Source: Pipra filicauda
Lineage: Eukaryota > Chordata > Aves > Passeriformes > Pipridae
Length of the DNA: 64,000 nucleotides
Direction: 5' to 3'
Assembly: GCF_003945595.2 (NCBI RefSeq)
Contig: NW_024104292.1
Location: 558,001 to 622,000 of the forward strand
The notes beneath the pieces are model-generated. The model was given only the letters and a program-made list of their open reading frames with translations, did no database searches and was not told the DNA's origin. This document shows, in pieces, positions 12,516-24,652 of this stretch. Made by a program: the position numbers and the translations under genes. Each line of letters begins with the position of its first letter. Position 1 is the stretch's first letter.

Positions 12516-12930
12516 TCACACACTTTCGGGAAGGATCAAAGCCCCAAGCTGTATAACCAGGCTGACAGGATGAGTCACCACCTCCTCCTCTTCAGCAAGA
12601 ATTTGGCCGTGGCTGGAGGTAGCCTGGGCATCCACAGGTTCTGCTCCCTCTTCTTCTACCCATTTCCTGAAGTTTGGGTCAGCTGGGAGTGTTACAGTAA
12701 GGATTTTGCCATCTTCCACTTCAGTGATGATCCGATTTGTCTGAGGCAGACTGCCCTAATAAGGAAGGCAGACATGGCAATAATAGCAGCAGTGTTAGAA
12801 AAGCCTTACCTCATGACGCTAGATTTGGGGTGGGCCATCAAGCCCATTACCCAGCATTCTGCACTGGTGGGGTCTTTACCAGCATTAATCACTAGGAGAG
12901 ATGTGAAATGTGAAATAAAATCTTTAAATT
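12516..12930 (-). other. Coding-like segment of unknown origin beside the LTR
   Basis: One minus-strand frame reads as a soluble acidic protein (TNRIITEVEDGKILTVTL, then FRKWVEEEGAEPVDAQ and ILAEEEEVVTHPVSL) and stops at 12516. Further upstream another frame reads DPTSAECWVMGLMAHPKSS. Splice-like signals between them would imply an intron of only about 54 nt and do not keep frame, so a decayed retrocopy or retroelement fragment is more likely than a live gene. I do not recognise the family. Confidence 0.3.
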
Positions 12931-15179
12931 TGGAGTGATTTAGTGATAAGTGGTTTTTATTGGCTGCTAACGCATATTAGATTTTCTACATTATGATCTT
13001 TATAGTGCCTGATGCCACTTCCTGCACCTTGCACAACCTTTGAGTGCTGATGGAGGCTCTGAAGGAAATAATTTGGCTTATGGCTATAACTGAAGAATCT
13101 TGCCAATACTGGAGTTGGCCCCTGACATCCCCATGCACAGAAGTGCGAATAGGCAGATTTCAATAATGAAGCCAACACTGAGTGATGAGTCACTTCAAAT
13201 CAAAGGTGTGACCCAATAATACTGCTCTTTGGACTTCTACAGCACTGACAAACTTTTTTGAAATAGTTAATATGGGGGAGAAAAAACAGCAGAGAAAGAC
13301 TGATTTCCTGTTGATATGTCAGTAACATAGGGACAAACTTTTCCTATTATTAGCACACTGATAAAATGTACAATATCACAATACAAATAATTGTCTAATT
13401 GTCTAACTAAACCATCTGTTTATTTTTGAAGATCAAGAAACATTTTAATGTAGGCTTAATCCACCCTCAAATGACTGCTTAGGAAAGGAGATAGAATTAA
13501 CTTCTAATCTATTGGTGAATGAAAAAAGCTAATTAGTTTTACAGTATCCTCTCTCAGCTACTTCACATGACCTGACTGAAACACCCCACACATGACCGCT
13601 TCTGACTTCAAGGTCTGCAGTGCCAGCAGAACAAGAAGTGACCCCACAGGACACTCTCTCACTGGTTTTAGTACCACACCAGGGGCAAGTCTGCCTGTTA
13701 AAACCTCCTACATCACTTGGCAGACCTCCATGCTTCTGGAACCTAACTGAAGAAAAGGCTAAAATATTTCTAGCATCCAGTTTGCAGAGGGAGAGGTTGT
13801 CTCTGACTTGGTCTTCCTACATCCACAGGAGGACAACGTCCCTGGCCAGGCAGTCCCGGGGATGACACTGCCTGCTCTCTGCTCTTGCCCCTGCCATGTG
13901 CCCCTTCCTACCCATTACATAGATAGTCTCAGATGCCTCTGTATTTATTATTTAAGCCATATTATAATTAAATCTGGCTATAACAAAACCCTTGTCCCTC
14001 CCCAAGAGACATGGAGGTGGTGGTGTAGTGCTCCACTTCCACACATCTCCTTATGAGGAGGTTTTTCCACTACTTTAAACACATACACAGTATTTCTCAT
14101 TAAATGGGAAGGATTTATGAATTCTGACTGATCTGGTTATCCTGTAAATTTCTTTTTCATACAAGATGACAGCTGGAAAATAAGATCCATATAGCAGAGC
14201 TGAAGATATCTGCCCAAATTGACCATGCTGAATAAACGGGTGACTCAGCTCCAGACCAAATCCTGTCAGCATCAAACAAGCTGCAGCACTGGAGGAGAGA
14301 CCTCTGTGATGGCAGTGCTTCCAGGACAGGGAGAGAAGGCAGCATGCTCACTTTAATCCTGTTTGGGGGGGAAAATAAAGCAAATACACTTCATTAGAAG
14401 TGCAGCAGGACATAGTGTCCCTGTAGCTGCTGCCCCTGCACCTACTGCACTTCCATCCCACTCCCTCCTCGGCCTCTTCATATCTACACTAAAAAATAAA
14501 TGACTGTACCGTGCACAAATATGATGTATATAACTTTCAATCAGCTACTCCAAAACCAGTCACAGCCCAGCCATGGGAGCAAACCTCCAGTGCAGGTAGC
14601 TGGGCAGAACAGTAGCCTCGCTCCCTTGCAGTCATGCCGGTACCAGCATCCAAAATAACTGCTCTAAGGTTTCTGATCTCTGCACTGTCAACACTCACTT
14701 CCCTCTCCATCTCTCCTCCCTGAGGGCCAGGAGTCAGGCTGCATTTTCTTCAAATGCAAAAATCCGGTTGCCTTAGTAAACAAAGGCAGTAACCCCAGCT
14801 ACTCATCAAATTCAAGTGCTGCTGCCTTGCCCACAGGAATGCCACCCTACACTCAGGCACTTGTAACAAAATCATGTGCAATAAACACATGAGCCGTGCA
14901 CTGATGCAAATGTCAGTTTGCTGCTCATCCTCCAAGATGAGGACCAGTCACCCGTGTGATACCACATCTACCAAGTATAATTCTCAGAAATGTCCCAGTT
15001 TTGTGGTTGTTTGGGCGGGGTTCTTGTAAAATCTGAATTTTTGGGGTAATTAGTTCAATTGCTTCCAAAATGAGTCTATAAAGGATGCTGCAGTAATACC
15101 CGCATGCTGTAGCGTACACAACAGCAGCTTCTTGAGGTGTCAGCAGTCACTTTGGCCATTGTGACCCTGTAAAATGAGG

Positions 15180-15656
15180 CTCTGCAGACATACATGCCTC
15201 ACTCAAACATATATCTGTGGAAGTGAGGTCAGAGGAGGGAACACCTCTGCTATGAGAACAGACTGAAAGAGTTGGGGTTGTTCAGTCTGGAGAAGAGAAG
15301 GTTCTGGGGATACCTTACAGTATCTTCCAGTACCTGAAGGGGGTTTACAAGAGAGCTGGAGAGGGACTTTTCACACAGATATGCAGTGATATAATATGGG
15401 GGGATGGTTTTAAACTGACAGAGGGTAGGTCTAGATTAGATATTAGGAAGAAATTCTTTACCGTAAGGGAAGTGAGGCACTAGCACAGGCTGTCCAGAGA
15501 AGTTGTGGATGCCCGATTCCTGAAAGTTCAGGGCCAGGTTGAATGGGGCTTTGGGTAACCTGATCTAGGGAATGTATCTCTGCCCATGGTGGGGGGTTAG
15601 ACCTAGATGATCTTTAAGGTTCCTTTGAATCCAAACCATTCCGTGATTCTTTGGTC
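15180..15656 (+). mobile_element. CR1 LINE 3' fragment
   Basis: Plus-oriented CR1 sequence includes TTCAGTCTGGAGAAGAGAAG, ATTAGATATTAGGAAGAAAT and the 3' end ATGATCTTTAAGGTTCC...CCGTGATTCTTTG. It is a degraded 5'-truncated copy. Confidence 0.85.
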
Positions 15657-18600
15657 AAAAGCAGTTACCCCAAACAAGCCCAGCTCTAGCACGAGCTGAA
15701 TTTAGGAAATGTGGTCGGTAACAAGCACTGGCAAAGCAGAGAGATGCCAGAGCAACAGCTGTGGGTGCAGGACCTGTGCAAGCCTCCATCCAGCTCCCTG
15801 CAACTGGGACGGTAACAAGCTCTGCACCCAGCCCTGCCATCTCAGCTCTCCTCTAGGCGTGATTGTAACTTTTCAAGGAAACTGAGGTGTCATAGAGCTG
15901 TGTAAAATCCGTGGAGCAGTTCACAGAGCCACTCATGGTCATCTTGAAGAAGGTGGCCATGCAGTCAGCACCAAACTGTCTGTCAGTATCACTGCCAAGG
16001 GACACCCATCTCTGCACCCACCTCCTGCCCAGCAGGAGCTAATGGCATGTTTAGAGAGGAGTAGGCAAGTGAATCACGGAGCAAAGACTCACATTCCAGT
16101 TTCAGCTCAAAAGACCAAGAAGCTAAACATGGCAATCAATAAAAGCATGTTTCAAGAGAACTCCTGTGATGTTCTTGCTGGGGCATGCATGCAGATGTCC
16201 AGAACAGTGATCCCTGAGGACAGGGAGCTCATAGCTGGAACAAAACCAGCTCTCCAGACTGCATGTTTTCATTCTGATGGAGGCACAAAGGCAATGCCAG
16301 CTGCTGGCAGAGGCTGGCTTAGAGATACCACCAGCTCCACCACACTCCAGCAACTGCAGCAGAGCATTTCATTGGAGACCATCTCCAGTGCACATAAAGC
16401 CATGAACACTGGATTGGGAAACCCAAAAACAGTGTCAGATCTTCTTTTTTTTCTAGTTTAATTTCTTTTCCCCTTTTATTTGTTTTCCTATTTCCAAACA
16501 CATGGCAGGAGATCAGGTGCTGAAAAAAAGACGTCCGGGATCAGTCACATTTTGCTCCTTCTCAAGTCAGCTCCAGATGAGCTCTGAGCACCAGGGTATT
16601 GGGACATAAAGACACTTCACCTGCAGCTGCTGTCACCCTTGCTTTGTCATTTAAAGCATGCACACAAGCCAGAGACCTCTCTGAGAGGCAGCAGATCACC
16701 TGCTTTGGGGCAAGGAAAGCATTTAACCATGCGTAATAGGGATGTGCTGTGCAGCTTGCCCTCAGAGGCAGGGAGAACCCTGGCCCATTTTTACCTATTA
16801 GCCCTTGAGGAGCTTCACTGGCATTCTGAGAGCCCAGGAGAATTTTTTTCACAAAAATTAGCTTTCCCTATTTCATTATCAAAAGATAGAACAGATTGAG
16901 GAAGTTGTCTCTGCCTTACTGCCTACTGATGCTACTCATTCACCTCTCCACACTTCCACAATTAGCACAGTTTCTCTTCAGACATAGCCAAGTCATCGTG
17001 TTGCAAAACACATGCTACACCATAGCCCACGGTGATCAGTTCCTTGTCTACTCACAGGTGAGACGTTCTGCACCTTAAAAGCTGTACTTTAATTTGTCTT
17101 AGAGTTTGTAATTCACTGCTGTTATTGCATAGAGAGCTTGGAATGCAGCAGACAATGCAGGACTGATCTGCAAGTCAGGCTACCATAACTGACCCCGCTT
17201 TTGCCAGCCATTTGACATCACTGCTTGCCCACATGAGTGTCATCCAGCCAGACACCTGGAGCTGCAGGGAACACTGCTGTGAGTGACGGTGTTTGACAGC
17301 TCACAGCTCAGACCTGTGAAGGGCACACACAGACACTGCACTGCTTTGGTGGGCAAGCAGGCAATCATTAAGCTGCATCATCTGTTATGAAAATGCAGTT
17401 TAATAGCCATGGTAGGGAGGAAGCACCTTCCGAGATAAAGTCTAAATGAAGAGAAGACTGGTCCATGTGGGCTGGGACTGTTGCTTACTCAGTGGGGAGC
17501 ACACCCAAAAGCAAACACAGCACTGGAGAGAGAGGAGCAGGATGAGAGGAGAAGCTGTCTTCACTTGTTAAAATTTTGTGGCCATCTTTTTTAATTTAAA
17601 AGCATGTGAAAGGTCTTTACATGCTGATGGATTAAATAGGCACATAAATGCAAAAACTATACTTTGTGATAAAGTGCCAACACTCGCCAACCCTGCTAAG
17701 CAAAGTGAGACCCCTCTGAGAAACCCCACAAGTTGGGGGATTTCATATGAAAAATCTCACTGCTCTCTTGGCTCCATTCAGACTGTTTCAGACAGGTCTG
17801 CAAGCTCTGCTCTTCTGCAGAAACGCAACAGCAGCCTGCTGCCCCAAAGCTGTACTTCAATGCCCTTTAACAGGTCACTAGCAATAACTTAGCAAAGGTT
17901 AAGAAAAAACACAAAAACTGCTAAGTCTTTAAAGACAAAAAAATAATCTCATCACAAAGAGATCTTCATAAACAACCTCCTCCAGCAGAAAACATGAACT
18001 GTTATTCCTGAGGGCTTCTGCGCCTTGATCAAGAGGCAATCTGGCATCACTCCCTACAGATCAGCAGCTCAAGCAGCTCCTGCATCCAAGGAACTTCTGT
18101 TCATGGGAACATATGCTGCAGATACAAGCTGTGTAACATTAAATAGCAATCCCCTATGTCTGTTCAGAGACCATCTTCCTTTTTCTTTATGACTGAGACA
18201 AGGAGGTAGCTGGCCTGTCTCCGGTAGCAGGCTTTGCTCCCCAGGGTTTGAAAATTCAGATGTGTTACAATCAAAAACACTTGATGGGCTGTCATAGACT
18301 GTGATACAGAGAAATAGACAATTTATGGGGAAAATTTGGTTCGTGAACTTACTTTCTGCTCTTCTATTAAGATTTGTCATCTGCAAGAGCTTGTTCACTC
18401 ACAGAAATTTAGCTCACAAGCTTCGAGGGCAGATATAAACAACCTCTGTTTCTGCAGAAGCATTTTATTTGATATAAAAGACAAGAATTTAAGGGCACGT
18501 TAACATAATTGAGAAATAGCTACCAAAAAGGCAAGAATCTGGTTGTATTTCACACTATTACTTGAGAAAAGCAGCCCAATACTGGCTAGTAAGATTGGGT

Positions 18601-19324
18601 AGCATCTGCCAAAATGAGGTGACCAAAGACCCTCTTAGGATATTGCCAGTTTTATCAGCTGGTCCCTTCAAAGCGCAGATCAGGCAACAGGAGGTAGCCG
18701 AGAATTACAGTGCTATAACACCACCTGGAGGACTGAGCCGTGGCTCAACTCATGGAGAGGCATGTGCAGCTGGCAGCCCAGTGTTAGCTGAGAAAGGGCG
18801 CTGCTTTTAAATAAGAAAGGACTTGTCGAGCCCCAAACCCCCACTTTCTCTGCCTTTTCCATATTTCTCATTTGTCACACAGCTCTTAAACCTTATTTTA
18901 CCTTCACTACACGTGTCACGCTCTTTTTTTTTTTTTTAGTTTACATCTAATTTTACCACTTGTGCTACTCCAGTCTTCGCTTCCCTGCTTGTTGCCCCCA
19001 ATAAGTACCGATTATATATAAACCTAAGTATGTGCTTTACAAATTCAAATACTTCATGAGGGATTAGACTGGTTAAACATGATTGAAACAAACATTATTT
19101 TAAAAAACACCAGTAAACCCATGAATGTGGAACAATTTGCTACAAGAAAAAAAAGCAAAATCAAACCTGACTTTGAAAAGAAACATTCAGCTTCTGTTCA
19201 AGATTAGCACTGAGGAGCACAGTGCATCTCCCTCTTCTCTCTGTTTATCCTAGACTTTACTGAGTGCTGTTGCAGACAAAGTCCTCAGTTTTAGATGCAT
19301 GGGCACTGTGGGTCCCACAGTTTC

Positions 19325-19372
19325 TGAAAAAGGTAGAATTATGGAATGGTTTGTGTTAGAAGGGGCACTCAG
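19325..19372 (-). mobile_element. Very short CR1 3' remnant
   Basis: AGAATTATGGAATGGTTTGTG followed by AGAAGGGGCA resembles the extreme CR1 3' end in reverse complement. It is short enough that the call is tentative. Confidence 0.4.
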
Positions 19373-22300
19373 GCCCAGAAAGTGTAATATTTAAGGTGCT
19401 GACAAAGCAAATAAACAACTTTTTTTTCTTGCCAAACACACATGCAAAACTGCATGCCTATTTGTCTACCTCTGCAGGGTTAAAAGCTTCTAGGTTTTGT
19501 GACAGTAAAAGGGCAGCACCACCAGGTGCTCCAGCTTTCCAATTAAATTCTTCAATACTGTAAAGCCAAGAAAGTAGCAGGCACTTCAAATCAAATTTTG
19601 AGTCTATCCTTACATGGTATTGATAGAATAGCAGCCTCCTTAGCAAACCTTTACTATAGAGGCTTATGTCTGCTTTCCCTTCAGTTTTGCCACAGAATGA
19701 AAAAATTGTTTTAAGCCATTGTTGGCAGAAATACCGTAGTTCTTATTAATTTGTGATAACAGTGTCTTCTCTGGTGAAGCATAAGAAAATTTAAGAAGCC
19801 TGAAGTGAGAATACAAAAATTATTTTTCCACTATCAATATTTATTACCTTGCAGAAATTACAAAGATAGCAAAAATAAGGGAAGAAATAAAAAATTAACT
19901 CAAAACCTACAATTAAATACAGGAATTGACACCGAGTCAACATTCAGGGGTCTTCTGAAGGACTATGGAAACAAGACTCAGAATCAAGAACCGACTGCAC
20001 TGAAAGCAAAACCAAAGAGCCCTGCAAATCTCTGTCACAGGAAGCAGATGCCCATAAAACACTTATTGTCACGTTGTTAAAATATGACAGAGAATTGAGC
20101 TGGACTGAAGCGTTTAACACAGAACCCAAATTCCCACCGACTAGCACTGTAACGAGCACACATTGTCACATGGCACGACCTTTTATAGCTCCAACCATAA
20201 TGGGCTTGCTGCAACAAAGCAGCGTCTTTTGAGTAAAAATACTACTTTGCATTTCAGCATCATCCTATGGCAAATCTCATAGCAGCGGATTACATCAATC
20301 AATGCCCCTTAGGAAGCACAATGCCATAATCCCCGGAGTAAGGATTAGGAGAGGCGCAGAGGAGACATCCCATCCAAACAGCTCCTAGTGGAAAGTCAGC
20401 AACAAAACACAGCCTGATGTGCTTCCTTACAGGATCCCACTGCACCCCACTGTGATTTTTAGCGCTATCTCCCTGCAAAGATCTAAACCAAAATGTCCTT
20501 CAGTTAACCACTGACAGGAGCAATGGGCCCTACATTTTCCTACATTTACATGAAAAAAACCCAACCGTAGTCTTTCTAGAGATAACCAAATAATTTGAGC
20601 AGATTTAAAACCCGTTACAAGAGACAAACAAGATGATGTTCATAGTGAACAGAACACGGGGAACAAACGGCAGCAAGCATCTGCTTTTAAGGAGCAAAGA
20701 GGCTGCTGATAAGCTAACAGGTAGGGGTGCCTGAGAAATTTGGGAGGTGCCTGGTGTTTACCAGGGAAAGGTGGGTGACACAGAGGGGATCAATCACTTT
20801 GATGCTGCAGGTCTGTGTAATCCTAGTATCTCATTCTTATTTTGAGCAATGCTAGGAGACAACCAAGATGACATGCAGCTGTGAATGTAAATTAAAAAAA
20901 AATATTTAAATTTGTACTTAAAACCTTTATTTAAAAAATACAAATAATATTTGCTCCAAAAAAATAGAAAGCTTTCTCTACCACTTTCTAAGCAGGATTT
21001 TGCCCTTGCTGGACTTACTAATATCTTGAATCAAAAAAATTGCAAATACAACTGTCTTGTCAGGAAGGAGTTGAAGCATGGAAAGAAAACTGGGTTGTCA
21101 AAACCCAGACATCTCAAAATATTCACTTGGCAGAGGAAAACTCCTACACATGTTCTGAGCGCACTCTCAGAGGTAATGATTTTGCACAAGACATGAGGAC
21201 TTTGCACAAGGCTGTTTTTGTGTTTTCAAGTGCTAATTTAAAGCTTCAGCCTTATGAGTCACTAATGGGAAAAACAGTGAGGTCCCCTCCTTCCAATGCT
21301 CAGCCACTGTCTAAACCCTGTCCCACAAATGCAGGGTAATGCAATAAAAAAACTATTCTACCTGGCTTATGATCTCTAACATCTGATATTGTCTCCCTGG
21401 TATTTATTTCTCAGTCCTGAGCCCTCCTCCCCTTCTTTGCTGTTGTGAATCTCCTCTCTCCTGCGGCATAAAAAAAAGTGCATGGAGAAAACAGAAATAC
21501 AGAGAAAAATCTAAAATTATTTTTTCTTATTGAGTCCAGTGGGGTCAATGCAGTTTAGATGCAACTAGTATTGCTATCTTCTGTTTCTTCTGGGTTTGCA
21601 AAATAAATAGCAAATCTGAGGGTTTGTTATAGTTAATTGGTTTTTATTTGCCCAGCAGAGTACTCAGTATCAGAATGCAAAGTTAATCTTACTAAACTTA
21701 TGCCAATCAGTTTAATGACTAGTATGGCATTAAAATCTATTAATTCTTTTTTCAAAAATGCAAAAGACAAATTACTTTACAAAACACAACAAAATTTTAC
21801 AAAATAAGAGAAAATAATAAATTATTTTATAAACAAAGGTAAATTATTTTGCAAAACAAAAAGTATTTCATTTGTGTGCACATTAAAATTAATTTATTTA
21901 CAGCATTCTGTGCCTAAGGCTCATAAATACCATTAACTTTGGTCAGAAAATTATACATTTCACCAATCCTGCAATATGCTTAATAACAGCATTATTATCT
22001 CTACTATGACAGTATAGGAAAAAAGGCAGAGAACAAGACAGAGAACAAAAGAGAAGTTGCCTGCCCTGATGAGCTTATATTGTTGTTTATCATTAATTTG
22101 TATGGGCAGAGTGGGCCGGCTGGTTTCACACTCCCATTCTGGAGCCAGGTTTGATGCTTCCCTGTGGGCAGCCCAGGTGAAAGCTCCTTTCTCAGGCTGC
22201 AGAGCTTGAGCAGCCACTGGTTCAGCACATCCAGAGATCTTGTAAGATGCTGTTAATCCATCTGCGAAACCACGAATAACCACCGGCCACATCTGTGCCT

Positions 22301-24531
22301 TACGAAGCACAACCTCCTACCAGCACCATCCCAGCACTCTGGTGTTTCCCCCATGTGAGCTCCTCCAGGACACAGCCTTGCTGTGGACTCATCTGCCTCA
22401 TCCCACCTCTGACCAGCTCTGAAGAGGAAAGCTGGTGCTGCAGACACCTCATCTCTGGAGTGGTCCCCAACTGCGACAAGAGCCCAGAGGGATGCAAACA
22501 AGCCCTCCAAGCAACTTCAGCTTACTTCAGCACAGATGTCTGGAAATGGTCACAAAAGAGTTTGAGAAACATTGTTTCTTCTGCTGGGGGTGGGAAGGCT
22601 TGCTGCTGGCAAGATGATGGGCAAGGAGAGCCCTGATACCGGTACCTGCACACCACCCGCTGCAGACAAGATAAGCAAGTGAGGTGCATTTATTGATACA
22701 CACAGAGGAGAGAAGCCATACCTTTTCTCTCTTAATAGAGACCATTCTGTTTTCAAGAGCATGTACACTCCAGCTGTCCTCGCTGGTGTGAGAGTGAGAG
22801 GAAAAATAACTCTGCTGCTAATACACAAGAAAAGTGTTTTCCAAACAAAGGAAATCAATATTTCTGTGTATCTATCCATGGGCATACATCCTATTTGGAG
22901 TAAAACACTAATGCAGTTAACTGCATGTATGGCTGTCTCCATTTAGGAGCTTAGCACTTTAATTAAGCTGAAATATGGGAGGCTAGATGAAGATTTGGCA
23001 AAGAAAAGGCCCCTGCTGTCAAACCTTTTGATCTCAGTCACTTTGTGCATGTTCTAAGGAAAACAGGTAGTCAGTAAACAGTGATCTGATTATTAGCTCC
23101 TTGTCCCACCAAGGAAGGGCAGTGGAACAAAGGATTCAGTGTTCAGATGTGTCCTGGCCTTGGGTGAGAGCTACCTGGCAATGCCTTAACAAGGACTGGG
23201 ATAGTCTACCTCATTTCTGGAAAGGAACTAGAAGCAAAAGTGACAAGTTATATCCATGTAACTAACTGATGGGACTCAACTGCCATTTGTAATACAAGTG
23301 CATAACAAAACAGAAGTACTATGGTAGCCTGACCTGCTCCTGGAAAAGGAGGTATGCTCAGTGTACGTAGGCATTTTTCCAACCATGCCTTTTTCTATGC
23401 AGGCTTTGTTTCAGTTATCTGTGTTTGTCTTACCTTGGGACTGGATTACAGCAACAGAAGGCAATATGTGGCCAGACCAGAAAAATTGTTCTCAGGCCAA
23501 CGATATGAAAACCTGGTCAACTGAGATCTAGGGTGGTAACAAAACTTCTTCCAAGGTGACTCCATGGCTCTGAATTTCACTTCTATAATTGAATGGCACC
23601 CGTGTCTTTGACCCTTCTATCCTAGGAGACACTGACAATTTCAAATCTCGGATAAAATCCAAGAGACTAATTTTTATTCAAAACAACCAGATTGGTCTTT
23701 GGTACCTGGCATGGGCTACCAAAGAGCCTGTGATTCTTCTTGTTCAGTGCTGTCTTATTTAAAATTGGCGGTAGCTTTTGAACTAGAAGCCCACTCTTCC
23801 TATAAAAGGACATTGCCAGCAGTGAGCTCCATTAGCTAGTACATGAACTACTCTTCAGGGCACTTTTATCTCCAAAGCTTGGCTGAGGATCAAGAAAAGT
23901 TGTCCTGTACTTTGTAGGTCATGTTTCTTCTGTTCACTTTAGCCTATTATTTTTAGGTTCTACTCTGGATACCATGGATGTGAGAGCAAATTAATTTTCT
24001 ATTAACCTTTGAAGAGAATATGGAATACCCCCTTCAAAGATGAAGAAAATCACTTCATTTTACCCAAAATATGTGGTAGCCTGGCCAAGGATGGATGTCG
24101 TCGGCTGCCACCGTCACCATTGATGTTTGCTCCAAGAGGCAATGGTCCAGTGTTCTGATACAGCACCTCCTCTTCCATGTGGCCACTGAGATGGTATATG
24201 CTTTGCTATGTGCAGACACAAATACCTTTCCCATTGCCAGTGTGTGTCTCCAGGGTGGCAATTGAAATGCAGCAGATGACATCAGGTCCTCAGGTAATTG
24301 AATGACATCAGGTCATTGAAAATGTTGGTATGTCCCCTGAAAATAAAAACATGATGAGATATGACCAACCAACACCTCTTCTTTATAGTAAAGAAGTGTA
24401 TTTACGTGGTGAAGAATGGAAACCTGTGTTTTGCTCTGGGGCTAGGGGATTTTCTGGCTCTTTGAACTTCTTTGCTTCATTAATCTGAAGGAAAATTTCC
24501 TAAAATTTTGCTAAGAACCTATGCTGACATA

Positions 24532-24652
24532 TAGAATCATAGAATCCTATAGTGGTTTGGAATTGATCTTAAAAATCATCTAGTTTCAACCCCCCTGCCA
24601 TGAGAAGAGACACTTTCCAGCAGGCCAGGTTGCTCAAAGCATCATCTATATA
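24532..24652 (-). mobile_element. CR1 LINE 3' fragment
   Basis: AGAATCATAGAATCCTATAG, then AAAATCATCTAGTTTCAACC and GCCAGGTTGCTCAAAGC mark the last roughly 120 bp of a CR1 copy in reverse complement. Confidence 0.82.

Noticed and set aside
12438..12938. 166-codon plus-strand frame following the LTR
   Set aside because: No retroviral or cellular motif was seen, and the opposite strand looks more protein-like; I do not treat it as a gene.
16042..16461. 139-codon plus-strand frame
   Set aside because: No motif, no splice context and no neighbouring gene explain it; the length is plausible by chance in this composition.
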